64,000 nt of DNA. Origin: Gari tellinella (lineage: Eukaryota; Mollusca; Bivalvia; Cardiida; Psammobiidae). Position 1 is the stretch's first letter. The number at the start of each line of letters is the position of its first letter. Made by a program: the position numbers and the translations under genes. Positions 45,791-55,710 of this stretch are shown here, one piece after another. The notes beneath the pieces were generated by a model that saw only the letters and a program-made list of their open reading frames with translations, was not told where the DNA came from and made no database searches. The stretch is from contig OV277872.1 in the NCBI GenBank assembly GCA_922989275.2, forward strand, positions 25,808,119 through 25,872,118, given 5' to 3'.

Positions 45791-46721
45791 TGTATTTAAC
45801 CGTCATTTTGTATTTATGCTGTCAACAGTTGAACTTATATGTGCTTATTGATTGAAATAACAAATAAACAGTGATAATTGATTACAAAGTCATTTTTCTT
45901 GTCATTTGTGAAATTAAAAGTGAATTTTTTTTCCACATTTCCGGCACGTGCGGGAGGCGATAATTGCCTTGGTATGAGTGTTTATCCGATGTGTAAACTG
46001 TTAAAACAACATACAGTTAATGTTTGACACGCTTCACATTCATTGAGCGATTAACGACCAATTATACAAGCTCAATGTTAACAAATGGACCATTTAATTG
46101 ACTTAAAGACAAGTAATAATATTCCTGTTTTAAAAAACATTCAACAACTTGATTACAATTCTATTAATCAAGGTTATAATTATTTCGGACCCCAAACTCT
46201 CTTAACATATATTTTTTAACTTTGCATATTTGCACATTTTCGTTGAAATAATGTCAGAAAACTGCACAAAAACATTATAAAAAAAATAAAGAAAAAATAT
46301 TCGGCTACGAAATGACTTTAACAATTTTCCGAGGCTACGAAATGACTTATGCCTTCTTTGAGGCCATTCATTTTTTAATTGTTGGTGGTTACGAAATGAC
46401 TAATTCAACTTTTTTGTCGGCTACGAAATGACCAAAAAATCGGTTACGAAATGACTTTTAGGTTTTGCGCGGTTACGAAATGACCAAAAATTCGGCTACG
46501 AAATGACTTATTTTACCGGTTACGAAATGACTCGGTTACGAAATGACTAGCTCCCTGCAATAACAGGTCATAAATTATAAAACCTGTCGAACGTAAACGT
46601 TGATTCTAATATTCTTGCCTCACTTACAGTCTGTAGTCATTTGTTATAACAGTAGAACACATCTATTACGACCTGTAAATTGTGTTTAATTGTATGGAAT
46701 TTAAAGCAGCAGGTGACTGCT

Positions 46722-46974
46722 TAACCCTTTCCCTGATATAAGCGCCTTATAGCGTGTTTAGTATATTCTTCCGCTGAAGAAAATAGTTCCAATTTATAAA
46801 ACCATGAGTACAAATCATTAGAAATATATTCTATATTCAAGCAGATGGTAGCTTAAAGCAGGCTGAAAGTGAAGCAGAATGCGCCTTATGGCGCATTCTG
46901 CTTTACTTTCAACCTGCTTTAAGACGTCACCTATCTTCAAAACTAGAAACATGCTATGGGGTAAAGGGTTAAAG
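46722..46974 (+). mobile_element. Family C fold-back element, complete
   Basis: TTAACCCTTTCCCTGATATA to GGGGTAAAGGGTTAA; hairpin tip GCGCCTTATGGCGC. Confidence 0.9.
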
Positions 46975-47092
46975 CAATGTGACAGTTAAACAGAAATATT
47001 TTACTGTCACCACGCTTTAAGCTGTCACCTATCTTTTATACAATCAAATATCCTTAGTTTTAGTGGTCGTTATAGAGAGGTTTTACTGTATT
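46975..47092. mobile_element. Family H right half
   Basis: AAGCAATGTGACAGTTAAAC hairpin and the right end TTATAGAGAGGTTTTACTGT, joined directly to the family C copy. Confidence 0.7.
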
Positions 47093-47277
47093 CTTGCCTT
47101 TTCATGTATCGTCTGCAGTGGACCTTGAGCGCGCTATAAAGCTGTCGTCATGCAAATAAATCGTCTGTTGTATACTTTTCCTCCAGGGAAATATTATAAG
47201 AGGATCCAGATGCGAGTCCGAGCTACCTATAGCTTCTCGTCTGGATCGAAACTGTTTGCAACCGTTTGCAATCAGTA

Positions 47278-47505
47278 CAGTGGAGAAAAGTTTATTTTTT
47301 CCCGTTTAAACGCAAACAAAACGCAAACGCAAATCGCTAAAACGTAGGAAAATAACATTTTTTGACATTTCTTATGATTTTTTTAATGTGAATGGCGAAC
47401 AGTTTGGTAACCCGGCGTCTGATCTGGCTCCAAACTGTTTGCAATTGAAATAATAGATTTAGCGTAAACGCGTTTATTGGGAAAGAATTTTCGTCTTCTC
47501 TACTG
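47278..47505. mobile_element. Family A fold-back element
   Basis: TA-flanked, with part of the left hairpin arm deleted. Confidence 0.85.
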
Positions 47506-47510
47506 TAATA

Positions 47511-48170
47511 CGCCCGAAGAGTGCAGGGGTGTAAACAAAACAAATCATTGAAAATTTCATTTGAGTCCAACAAACGTGTGACATCCTGGATACAGTGGAG
47601 AATCTGTTATTCTTTCCCAATAAACGCGTTTACGCTAAAACTATTATTTCCAATACAAACAGTTTGGAGCCAGATCAGACGCCGGGTGACCCGGCGTCTG
47701 ATCAGGCTCCAAACTGTTTGCCACCAAGATAAACATGAAATATCAGAATTGTCCAAAGGTTGTTCTTTTGTACGTTTTAGTGCTTTGCGTTTGCGTACGT
47801 TTGCGTTTAAACGGGAAAGAATAACAGATTCCCCACTGTACGCCCGAAGAGTGCAAGGGTGTAAACAAAACAAATCATTGAAAATTTCATTTGAGTCCAA
47901 CAAACGTGTGACATCCTGGATACAGTGGAGAATGTGTTATTCTTTCCCAATAAACGCGTTTACGCTAAAACTATTATTTCCAATACAAACAGTTTGGAGC
48001 CAGATCAGACGCCGGGTGACCCGGCGTCTGATCAGGCTCCAAACTGTTTGCCACCAAGATAAACATGAAATATCAGAATTGTCCAAAAGTTGTTCTTTTC
48101 TACGTTTTAGTGCTTTGCGTTTGCGTACGTTTGCGTTTAAACGGGAAAGAATAACAGATTCTCCACTGTA
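47511..48170. repeat. 330-bp tandem duplication carrying a family A element
   Basis: Two units, 47511-47840 and 47841-48170, each made of the same 80-bp flank (CGCCCGAAGAGTGCA...CATCCTGGA) plus TA, a family A copy and TA. The units differ at only a few bases. The family A copies are at 47593-47838 and 47923-48168. Confidence 0.95.
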
Positions 48171-48444
48171 CAATCACATTCGACCATTAAACTAAATCCA
48201 CACTAAATGAATTGGTTTACTTTCCAAGTACATGTAGACCACATTACATTGTCAAACGTTTTATTAACTTGCATAATGACGATAATTTAAAAGCAGACAA
48301 CAATGTGGCAGTTAAAAGGAGTAAATACATTTGGCGACTTTACCTTTAGTAATACATGTAGTATAGATTTTGTCGAAAGTTTGTATAAATGTATTATGCG
48401 CTATAGCATAGAATTGGACAAATCTCGTGAATGCCTTTTGTTAA

Positions 48445-48656
48445 CCTCTTCACTGCCATGGCGTCATCTGCTTTAAACACTTGTCGTCTGCTTTTATTTC
48501 TTAAATTCAAATTTCGGGTAAATTGGCTAAAATAATATCATACTGAGTGTCAAACAGTTTAGATCCTGATCAGACGCCGCGGAACGCGGCGTCTGATCAG
48601 GATCCATACTGTTTGCAAATAACTACTGTACTCTGGGTAAGGCAGTGAAGGGGTAA
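48445..48656. mobile_element. Family B fold-back element (intron 1)
   Basis: TTAACCTCTTCACTGCCATG to GGCAGTGAAGGGGTAA; hairpin tip GCCGCGGAACGCGGC. Confidence 0.85.
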
Positions 48657-48855
48657 AGTTTTAACAATACCGCTAATCAATTATAAGCCCTTTCTCTGTT
48701 ATAACTGTCGTCTGCTTACAATAAATGCCTTCTGCATTTTAACTGAAGAATATCTATACGATTGTCAAACGGGTTGGACCCTGATCAGACGTCAATTTTT
48801 CTGTTGTCTAATATGGTTGTAAATGTTCATGAAAACTCTATTGGAAGTGATAGAA

Positions 48856-49155
48856 TTAACCCTTATCACGCCAAGCGCGACTTAGCAAGTTTTTGCATAT
48901 TACAGTTAGGATCCAGATTAGACGCCACGTAACGCGGCGTCTAATCTAGATCCAAACTGTTTGACACATATTCAATTGTTGTTGTTTTTTTTTTCAGTTT
49001 AGATAGATTCTAGATTAAAAATTGATTTTGAGGGGGTTTGGGAGTTGTTGTCCGTTTAATGCAGATATTGTAGATTTTTTTTTAAGCAGACGACAGTTTT
49101 GAGCCAGATCAGACGTCGAGTTACTTGACATTTGATCTGGATCCATACTGGTGTG
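48856..49155. mobile_element. Family B remnants, two hairpins
   Basis: TTAACCCTTATCACGCC starts the first (hairpin 48901-48963). A second worn hairpin, TTTGAGCCAGATCAGACGTC, is at 49092-49150. Confidence 0.65.
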
Positions 49156-49362
49156 CCTAGTAATGCCAGTCAAATCGTTATTGACACGAGAATAATTTAG
49201 AGCGTATATACAAGTTTGGGCATAGGTATGTGTAGTTATGCCGAGGTTAAGATCTATGTCAAAGATGTCTATCGCATTATAAGTGTATAATTGTATTAGA
49301 TTAGCATTTACGATTACATTATGTCAACCCGTGCTTACTATGGCACTAATGCAAACAATACA

Positions 49363-49460
49363 TTGGAGAAGACGATATTGTTTCCCAATAAATGCGTTTA
49401 TGCTATAAACTTATGACCTCTTCAAACAGTTTGGAGCTAGATCAGACGCCGGGTAACCTG
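49363..49460. mobile_element. Family A left half, truncated by a microsatellite
   Basis: CATTGGAGAAGACGATATTG through the left hairpin arm to CGCCGGGTAACC, then the sequence switches to CTGTCTTT and TCTA repeats. Confidence 0.8.
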
Positions 49461-49461
49461 T

Positions 49462-49620
49462 CTTTTTGTCTGTCTATCCATTGTTATCTATATATCAGTC
49501 TCTCTCTCCTCTCTCTCCCTATCAATCTCTCTCTCCATATCTCTCTCTATCTCTCTCTTTTCTCTCTATCTCTCTCTATCACTCTCTCTCTATATCTATA
49601 TATCTATCTATCTATCTATA

Positions 49621-49653
<33 letters not shown>

Positions 49654-49680
49654 CTCTATAACTCTATAACTCTCTCATTC
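49462..49680. repeat. (TCTC)n/(TCTA)n microsatellite
   Basis: About 200 bases of TCTCTCTC and TCTATCTA just before exon 2 of the EF-hand/RS gene. Confidence 0.92.
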
Positions 49681-49727
49681 TGTCAACTTTCAAAATGTTA
49701 AGTAAGTTCATTATTTTCTATTTCCAG

Positions 49728-49785
49728 GGCAAGCACCACAAGCACCATAAGCATCATGACAAACCTGACGATCAGAAAATCAGAA
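49728..49785 (+). CDS. Exon 2: His/Lys-rich N-terminus of the EF-hand/RS protein
   Basis: A pyrimidine-rich acceptor (TTTCTATTTCCAG) precedes the exon and the donor GTAAGC follows it. The 58 bases encode G-K-H-H-K-H-H-K-H-H-D-K-P-D-D-Q-K-I-R plus one base, so the next intron is phase 1 like all later introns. The H-H-K pattern resembles the H-K-H-K-K-H-H units in exon 6 of the same gene, which supports membership. Such a cluster could bind metal or nucleic acid; that is inference. A (TCTA)n microsatellite ends about 50 bases upstream, and a family E fold-back element begins about 15 bases downstream of the donor. Confidence 0.68.
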
Positions 49786-49800
49786 GTAAGCCAATAAATG

Positions 49801-50164
49801 TACAGTTCTCCCTCTCTACAACGACACCCAATCGGAGACAAAAAATATGTGCCTTGTTCGGAGGGAGTCGTTATAGAGAGGGTAATTGGGTTGAACATTT
49901 GCAAAAAGCTTGAATCCAGATCAGACGCCGCGTAACGCGGCGTCTGATCTGGTTTCAAGGTGTTTGTCTCTCGTTTATAAGTTTTTTTCTGTCAAAATAT
50001 TCAATATGTAACTTTGAGAATAACAGCAAACGATAACTTTAGGCAGACGATAATACAGCAGTAAAAACGTTAGACGCAATTGTCCTGTTTAGGGAACTGC
50101 GACAAGAGTCGTTGTTCGGAGAGAGTCGTTGTTGGGAGGACCGTTGTAGAGAGGGAGCACAGTA
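49801..50164. mobile_element. Family E fold-back element (intron 2)
   Basis: TACAGTTCTCCCTCTCTACA to GTAGAGAGGGAGCACAGTA; it starts about 15 bases after the exon 2 donor. Confidence 0.9.
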
Positions 50165-50269
50165 CATACAAATCTAGTAACTCTCTTTAGCGAGAATTTA
50201 CGACTACAAATGTGTGTTATTCAGTTTCATTACATGTTTATCCCTTTCATGATCAAATTTTTCGGGAGG

Positions 50270-50680
50270 TTTTTACCCCTTCACCGCCATAGTGTCGTCT
50301 GCTTAACGACTTTATAATAATAATAATAACGACTTTATTTCATGTGGATTACATATTTGGTAACAAACAAACAAACCAGTTTTCAATATGGTCCACAAAC
50401 AAAATTAACATATATACAACACGAATCATGTGAGAAGGGAACAAAATCAGTATTTTAAACCTTTGCAAACAGAGTGGATCCAGAAAAGACAGTTCCTGTA
50501 GGAGCTCTACACAGGGACTACTCTGTTTACTTAGAGAATTTTAAAGACAACTGAAAATAATAATTCAATATTGCTGTCTGCAATATCGTTCAAAGTTAGA
50601 TATTAGGAAATATGACTGAAACGTGTCAAACAGTTTGGTTCTTGGTCAGACGCCGCACAACAAGGCTAAAATCTGACCCA
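50270..50680. repeat. Mosaic of TTAACCC-type hairpin fragments
   Basis: CCTTCACCGCCATAGTGTCG, a hairpin CAGAGTGGATCC...CTACTCTG (50470-50528) and GTCAAACAGTTTGGTTCTTG. Pieces of two or more worn copies with a LINE-tail-like AATAATAATAACGAC insert. Confidence 0.5.
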
Positions 50681-50787
50681 TCAAATGCTTGAGAACGCAC
50701 TCAGACTCAACTCAAACGCTTTATAATCGCTGGTCCAGGCTATGGGACTCTGTATTAACAAATGTGTATATGGTTTCTATAAAACAG

Positions 50788-50916
50788 AGGTTTTCGACAA
50801 ATTTGCCAATGGTGATACTATGAATCAGGAAGAATTCAGGATCATGTGTTACAAGTTTGGTATGGACCTGCCCAAAAAGGATGTCAGGAAAGAATTTGAA
50901 CGTCTCGACAAGAATG
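50788..50916 (+). CDS. Exon 3: degenerate first EF-hand and entering helix of the second
   Basis: After the acceptor AAACAG the frame reads K-V-F-D-K-F-A-N-G-D and so on through residue N63, then one base before the donor GTGAGT. The first unit keeps the EEF end of an EF-hand loop but lacks a full set of acidic loop positions, so it probably binds calcium poorly. The exon closes with E-F-E-R-L-D-K-N, the entering helix and first loop residues of EF-hand 2, completed by exon 4. The open frame upstream of 50788 is intronic: using the alternative acceptor at 50741 meets a stop within a few codons in the required phase. A family A element begins 17 bases past the exon end. Confidence 0.8.
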
Positions 50917-50932
50917 GTGAGTAGGGGTGATA

Positions 50933-51176
50933 CAGGGAAGAAAACGTTATTCTTTCCCAATAAACGCGTTAACTCTAAAACTATTTCCATTGCAAACAGT
51001 TTGGAGCCAGATCAGACGCCGGGCAACCCGGCGTCTGATCAGGTCCCAAACTGTTTGCCACTCAGAGTAAAATAAATGATAAGAATTGTCCAAAAGTTGC
51101 CATTTTCTACATTTTATGTCAATGCATTTGCGTTTCGTTTGCTTTTAAACAGGAAAGAATAACGAAATCTCCACTG
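50933..51176. mobile_element. Family A fold-back element hard against the exon 3 donor
   Basis: TA-flanked; begins 17 bases past the last base of exon 3 (50916). Tip GCCGGGCAACCCGGC. Confidence 0.92.
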
Positions 51177-51264
51177 TAGGAAGTAAAACGCCTATATTAC
51201 AATCACGTCTCGTATACGGCCACTCTCTATTGCGACCACTTAATTGTTATTATTATTAGGTGTT

Positions 51265-51400
51265 TAACCTTTTTTCCCCATATATAGAAGCGCCTTTTAG
51301 CGCATTCAATTGTATTCCTCAACTTAAGAAAACAGTTCCAATTTATACAGTCACATATGATATTAGAAATAGTTTCTATGTCCTAGCCGATGGTAGACAA
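51265..51400. mobile_element. Family C left half
   Basis: TTTAACCTTTTTTCCCC, GAAGCGCCTTTTAGCGCATT and GTTCCAATTTATACAGTCA; it ends at TCCTAGCCGATGGTAG before the hairpin. Confidence 0.6.
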
Positions 51401-51588
51401 GACAATAGAAATTTTATTTTGATTCAGCAAGACAGATAACGTAAACAACAGAATTATTAAGCTACATGAGCTTTTGACCGACTATAGCTTAGATCGACCG
51501 TATTCTGTGTCGCAGTGCCATAAAAACCCAACTCATCCATGCATATATTGAAATAATTTAATACGCAGTTTCACACACGAATGTGTTG

Positions 51589-51710
51589 TAGCGGCATGAT
51601 TTGAAAAAAATTCTAATTTGAATTTTTTTTTCAAATCATGATTTGAAAAAATTGACATGATTTGAAAAAAAAATTCAAATTAGAATTTTTTTCAAATCAT
51701 GCCGCTACAT
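51589..51710. repeat. Large palindrome, GTAGCGGCATGATTTG type
   Basis: GTAGCGGCATGATTTGAAAA at 51589 is inverted at the other end (TTTTCAAATCATGCCGCTAC). Copies of CATGATTTGAAAAAA fill the interior, so pairing is almost complete over 120 bases. Confidence 0.88.
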
Positions 51711-51854
51711 AGCGTCCATTTTGACATATGATCTGTCATTCTCAAATGGGTGTAATTGCAAAAAAAATTTGAAAAAATGCTTTTCTCACATAACTACCCC
51801 TGTTTTCTATAGAGAACAACGATGACGAATATCCTTTTTTCCCATTTTCGCCGA

Positions 51855-52025
51855 TGTTGGATAAGGTGAATCTAACACCACCGTGAGTGTCAGATAAGAA
51901 TATCCCACCCGAGTTTTGAAGATATTTTTGGAACACGAGGCTTTGCCGAGTGTTCCAAAAATATCTTCAAACGAGTGTGGGATATTTATCTGACACTCAA
52001 CTGTGGTGTTAGATTTATTTTCTCA
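51855..52025. mobile_element. Fold-back element, GTGTTAGATT ends
   Basis: AATCTAACACCACCGTGAGT and its inverse CTCAACTGTGGTGTTAGATT flank GTGTCAGATAAGAATATCCC/GGGATATTTATCTGACAC and TTTTGAAGATATTTTTGGAA/TTCCAAAAATATCTTCAAA. The loop is only about 20 bases. Confidence 0.88.
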
Positions 52026-52454
52026 CCTCGTCAACCCTAAAACGCGTTTAACTTGCTATACAGTGGCGAGTTGTATTTTAATGCGCAAATGCATTTATGA
52101 CGACGTCATAACAACTGCAATAACAACCAATCATAAGATAGTTCGGCTTGTCTGTCCGGACAGATAAGGTTATCTCACACCCCCTAGATTTCGGGATACC
52201 TCTGTCCGAGAGGTGAGAAAGAGATATTCCCCATATTCCCCATGTGGAATGACTCTATCCTCCATACCACGTGACGTCTTTTACTGTTTGCCCAGTTTTA
52301 AAAAAAGCGCTGCATGACGCAGGTAACTAAATGACGTAATTTCTTATGACTTTACTATAAACAACGTCGTGTTTGGCGGAAAAAAGTGTAGAGAAACTGC
52401 AATTATTTCGTTATTTATGTCATGTTTTAACGTTTTAAAAGGGAGAGAAAAAAA

Positions 52455-52555
52455 ATCCACCATTCGTTTGGTTGATGTAGGATAGGAATTGTCTCCCCCT
52501 CGGGTCAGAAAATTCCTATCCTACATCAACACTCATGGTGGATTCTTATAATATC
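52455..52555. repeat. Palindrome, AATCCACCAT...ATGGTGGATT
   Basis: TTGATGTAGGATAGGAATT and AATTCCTATCCTACATCAA pair, with AATCCACCAT/ATGGTGGATT outside. Confidence 0.85.
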
Positions 52556-52559
52556 CAAC

Positions 52560-53930
52560 ATGTGTAAGATTACTTTGATGACGTCACTATAACGTCATTA
52601 TTTATAACGGCGTTTTGACGTCAACGGGGTTCAAAAAAATGCATATTGCTTAAAAAATAGCTTAAATCGTTGGTAATGTGAGAAAAAGAATATGTCACTC
52701 GTCGGTGTTTAAAACAAGATGATCTCAAACTCGTCTAGAATAGAAAAGTTATTAAGCTCGCCAAGAGGCTCGCTTAATACGGCCGAAACAAAAAGCTGGC
52801 CGTAGGCCAGCTTTTTGCGCAGGTCGCCTATAGATAATGTGTACGCGTTGCGTGAATAAAACAAGGAATAAAAAAATAATTTTCATTTACCAGTGAAGTC
52901 AAAATATTATCGCAAATTTAAGGGCGCCGCCATTTTGTCTGTCACGATTTCACTTCCGGCAAGGGAATGCCTAATTCACCAACCAACCGAGCGTTCGGGA
53001 ATTCTGTAGCGGCGGCTCATTAGCCTCTCCTCTACGGAAATATTTTAGTAAAGTCGTACATAATTTACCTGTGCATATTGGGTGGACACGATTGAGTACA
53101 CAGGCTTATACCGATAGACATTTCCCTATCATGTGATTGGTACGCCACACCGGATTATTGAATCGAGTAGTCCGGCTGGCGATTCCAAAATGGCCGCCAG
53201 TGTAGTCAGGTCCCCGGATGTTTGATCGAGATATACGAGGCAGAGAACCAGACTAGCTGCCACTGTTGTTCTCGCGGCAACGGGCCATTTCGTACCCTCG
53301 CATTTTCGCACCCTATTTTTGTCATTTCGTACCCTTGAACAATTAAATAACCTTATTCCTATACTTTGTAGAAACAGCTTTCGGTCGTATATAGGTTTTA
53401 CCTATAGTTATATTAACATTTCAATTCTAGACTCGTTTGAGATCAGCTTGTTTTAAACATCGACTCATGACAGATCCTATATGTCTCATTTACAAATATG
53501 TGAATTACACTAATAGTTGTGTAAAAATGAAAAATAGGACTAATGGTTTCGTATTACTGATAGATAGTGTATAATTATTATACTGTGAACATCCTATGAC
53601 TAATTTCAAGGACAATATGATCTTTTAATTAGCTAGGAGTTGCTAAATTTTGCATGTCGCTAGTACTATAAACAATAAATACACGTCTGGTACATCTGTC
53701 TTAAATTGTGATGCAAATACACAATATTTATTTTTCTGATTTGGTACAACAATATTCTAAGGTGTAAATATAATTTTCTCTATTAATTTCGAAAGGATTC
53801 TTTCTTTTTTTTCACCCAAAACCAATGTGTCCCCAAAAACATATCAATGTCGTCATTTTACACAATATGACGTCTTTGTTTATGCTAACGTTGACGATGA
53901 TGCTTGTTTTACATTTATACATGTGCAGTA
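52560..53930. other. Intron 3 sequence with short hairpins, no gene seen
   Basis: Contains a small hairpin, AAAGCTGGCCGTAGGCCAGCTTT (52793), split here by its own centre. GC-richer sequence lies around 52920-53330, including CATTTCGTACCC copies (53287, 53321) that recall the ends of the 43.4-kb transposon. No supported reading frame. Confidence 0.45.
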
Positions 53931-54075
53931 AAAACTCGATTCTACGAACTCGCGTTAGTTCGAAAATACCAATATTTCAAAGTTAAAACGTGGCTTATCC
54001 ACGTTTTAACTTTGAAATACGGGTATATGTTCGACTTAAACGAGATCGACTTATCAAAATTCAACTTACGAAATA
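53930..54075. mobile_element. Family I fold-back element
   Basis: GTAAAAACTCGATTCTACGA and TTAGTTCGAA at the left; the perfect central hairpin is TTTCAAAGTTAAAACGTGG and its inverse; right GTTCGACTTAAACGAG. It lies about 60 bases before exon 4. Confidence 0.75.
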
Positions 54076-54136
54076 CCGGTAAAAACGATTTTATTTACAA
54101 AAGTGTTATTGCATTGTTTATATTGTCCATTTTAAG

Positions 54137-54256
54137 CTGATAATCAGCTTACATATGACGAATGTGCGGATCTAATAAAGAAGCGTTGGACGCCAGTAGA
54201 TGAGCGTAAGCAAGAATTCTTGGAAAACCTCAGGACAGTTCGAAACGGAGAAACGG
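54137..54256 (+). CDS. Exon 4: completes EF-hand 2 and starts EF-hand 3
   Basis: Using the acceptor TTTAAG at 54136, with the phase-1 base from exon 3, gives A-D-N-Q-L-T-Y-D-E-C. This completes a canonical 12-residue loop, D-K-N-A-D-N-Q-L-T-Y-D-E, with ligands at positions 1, 3, 5 and 12. The nearby alternative AG at 54146-54147 would lose three loop residues and break the phase, so it was not chosen. The exon continues through a charged helix (W-T-P-V-D-E-R-K-Q-E-F-L) into R-N-G-E-T and ends one base into a Gly codon before GTAAGA. Confidence 0.85.
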
Positions 54257-54489
54257 GTAAGACACCATGGGTACGGCGGGAAGACATTATCGTGCAATAT
54301 AACATGGCTCGTCGTTTGAATGTTGATAATTACAACACTCGGACTACGGCCTCGTGATTTAATTTCTACGCAAGTCAATTTCTATCCGTGTTCTATGTGA
54401 AGGGTAAATAAAAAGGCATACGCAGATTCTTTTAGTTACATGTACATGTAGATATATATAAACTCTGCTAACTGATTGGCGTGCTTTAA

Positions 54490-54731
54490 TCCTTTCACTC
54501 TCAATGGTGCTTAAAAGTACAATTGCATACAGTTTGGAACCTGATCAGACGCCGCATAACGCGGCGCCTGATCAGGATCCAAACTGTTTGACACTCGTTT
54601 CGAAATTTCTTCAGTCATACTGTCAAGTATTTTCTAATTTTGAAACGACATAGCAGACAACAAAATTAAAGCAGACGACAATGAAACGGTGAAGGTGTAA
54701 AAATCTCACGGACAATTTGGCGGTGAAAGGG
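54490..54731. mobile_element. Family B fold-back element, TTAA borders (intron 4)
   Basis: TTAA at 54486-54489 and 54732-54735; hairpin with GCCGCATAACGCGGC tip; right end TTGGCGGTGAAAGGG. Confidence 0.9.
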
Positions 54732-54814
54732 TTAAACAGAAGTTTCGTTCTTTTTTTTTACTTGGCAATGCATAATAATGAATGAGTAGAAATTCTCTTA
54801 TATTTTGACCACAG

Positions 54815-54933
54815 GTACTTGACACATACTTTATTATCTATTAACACCACCCCCACCCCCCTTTTTAAAAAATTTTTTTTAAAAGGGGTTGGTGTTAATA
54901 GATAATAAAGTATGTGTCAAGTACCTGTGATTT
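54815..54933. repeat. Near-perfect 118-bp palindrome
   Basis: ACAGGTACTTGACACATACT and its inverse AGTATGTGTCAAGTACCTGT enclose TTATTATCTATTAACACCA/TGGTGTTAATAGATAATAA with a C-rich/A-T centre. Confidence 0.92.
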
Positions 54934-54950
54934 TGACCCTATCTATGTTA

Positions 54951-55200
54951 CAGTGGAGAAGACATTATTATTTCCCAAAAAACGCGTTTATCATAATAAG
55001 CCATGTGTCCTTTTTAAACAGTTTAGTGCCAGATCAGACACCGTGTAACTCAGCGTCTGATCAGGCTCCAAATTGTTTGCCACTATGACAGTAAATTATT
55101 CGTGAGAACTTTTAAGAAATTTCAATTTTTGCATTTTAATGGGTGGCGTTTGCATTTGATTTCGTTTTCTTTTTAAAAATGAAAAACGAACGTCTTCTGT
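54951..55200. mobile_element. Family A fold-back element, worn (intron 4)
   Basis: TACAGTGGAGAAGACATTAT at the left, ACGTCTTCTGTA at the right; the hairpin reads CACCGTGTAACTCAGCG. Confidence 0.75.
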
Positions 55201-55334
55201 ATTAGACATTGTGTAGTGTACACATTTTTATGTTGGAACTAACGATGTCCTTTTATCTCTCTTGTTCCATTTCGAATGCATGTGCGGGGCTTCCATTTCT
55301 CCGGTTTTTCCTAAATCTTCGGATTTTTTTCTGG

Positions 55335-55710
55335 TACATGGTAGCTTAAAGCAGGCTGAAAGTGAAGCAAAATGCGCCTTAATGCGCATTCTGCTTTACT
55401 TTCAGCCTGCTTTAACCCTTTATCCCATAGAAGCGACTTTCAGCATATCTAATTTATTTACCCCGTTGAAGACAATATTTCCAGTTTACATGCATACCCT
55501 CATGAACAATTACCATAAACAATATTTTTACAAATGTATATAGCCTACCAGATGGTTGTTTAAAGCAGGCTGAAAGTAAAGCAGAATGTGCCTTAAGGCA
55601 CATTCTGCTTTACTTTCAACCTGCTTTAAGTGATCACCAGTATTTAGTGTTATATACGGGTTACATGTCAACAAAGCTAGAAACAGGCTATGTGGTAAAG
55701 GTATAGGGCC
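55335..55710. mobile_element. Two family C copies, one partial
   Basis: Hairpin at 55344-55413 (tip GCGCCTTAATGCGC) joined to a full copy 55412-55710 beginning TTAACCCTTTATCCC, with hairpin at 55561-55629. Confidence 0.8.

Larger units (their letters stand above)
43423..46555. mobile_element. 3.1-kb transposon with subrepeat-rich terminal inverted repeats
   Basis: The left end has seven or more copies of GTCATTTCGTAACCG or GTCATTTCGTAGCCG (43431-43645); the right end has the same in inverted form (46305-46548). The inverted repeats extend inward at least to 43,970 and 46,050 (shared TTAATAGAATTGTAATCAAG). TGCAATAA at 43415-43422 and 46556-46563 is an 8-bp target duplication. The interior holds no transposase, a family A copy (44208), a 49-bp repeat pair (43997, 44111) and three units of about 88 bp (44854, 44942, 45031). 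The superfamily is uncertain; hAT and Mutator-like elements make duplications of about this size. Confidence 0.85.

Noticed and set aside
43423..46555. A host gene between the CATTTCGTAACCG arrays
   Set aside because: No long frame or splice-supported exon; the flanking arrays are inverted and bounded by an 8-bp duplication, so a transposon explains it.
47521..48195. A 224-codon open frame with a repeated T-V-W-S-Q-I-R-R-R-V-T-R-R motif
   Set aside because: It simply reads through two tandem family A elements; the same peptide appears on both strands wherever these palindromes occur.
50742..50787. An in-frame Met start at 50742 for the EF-hand gene
   Set aside because: The stretch M-G-L-C-I-N-K-C-V-Y-G-F-Y is followed by a good acceptor at 50787, and exon 2 joins in phase only at 50788.
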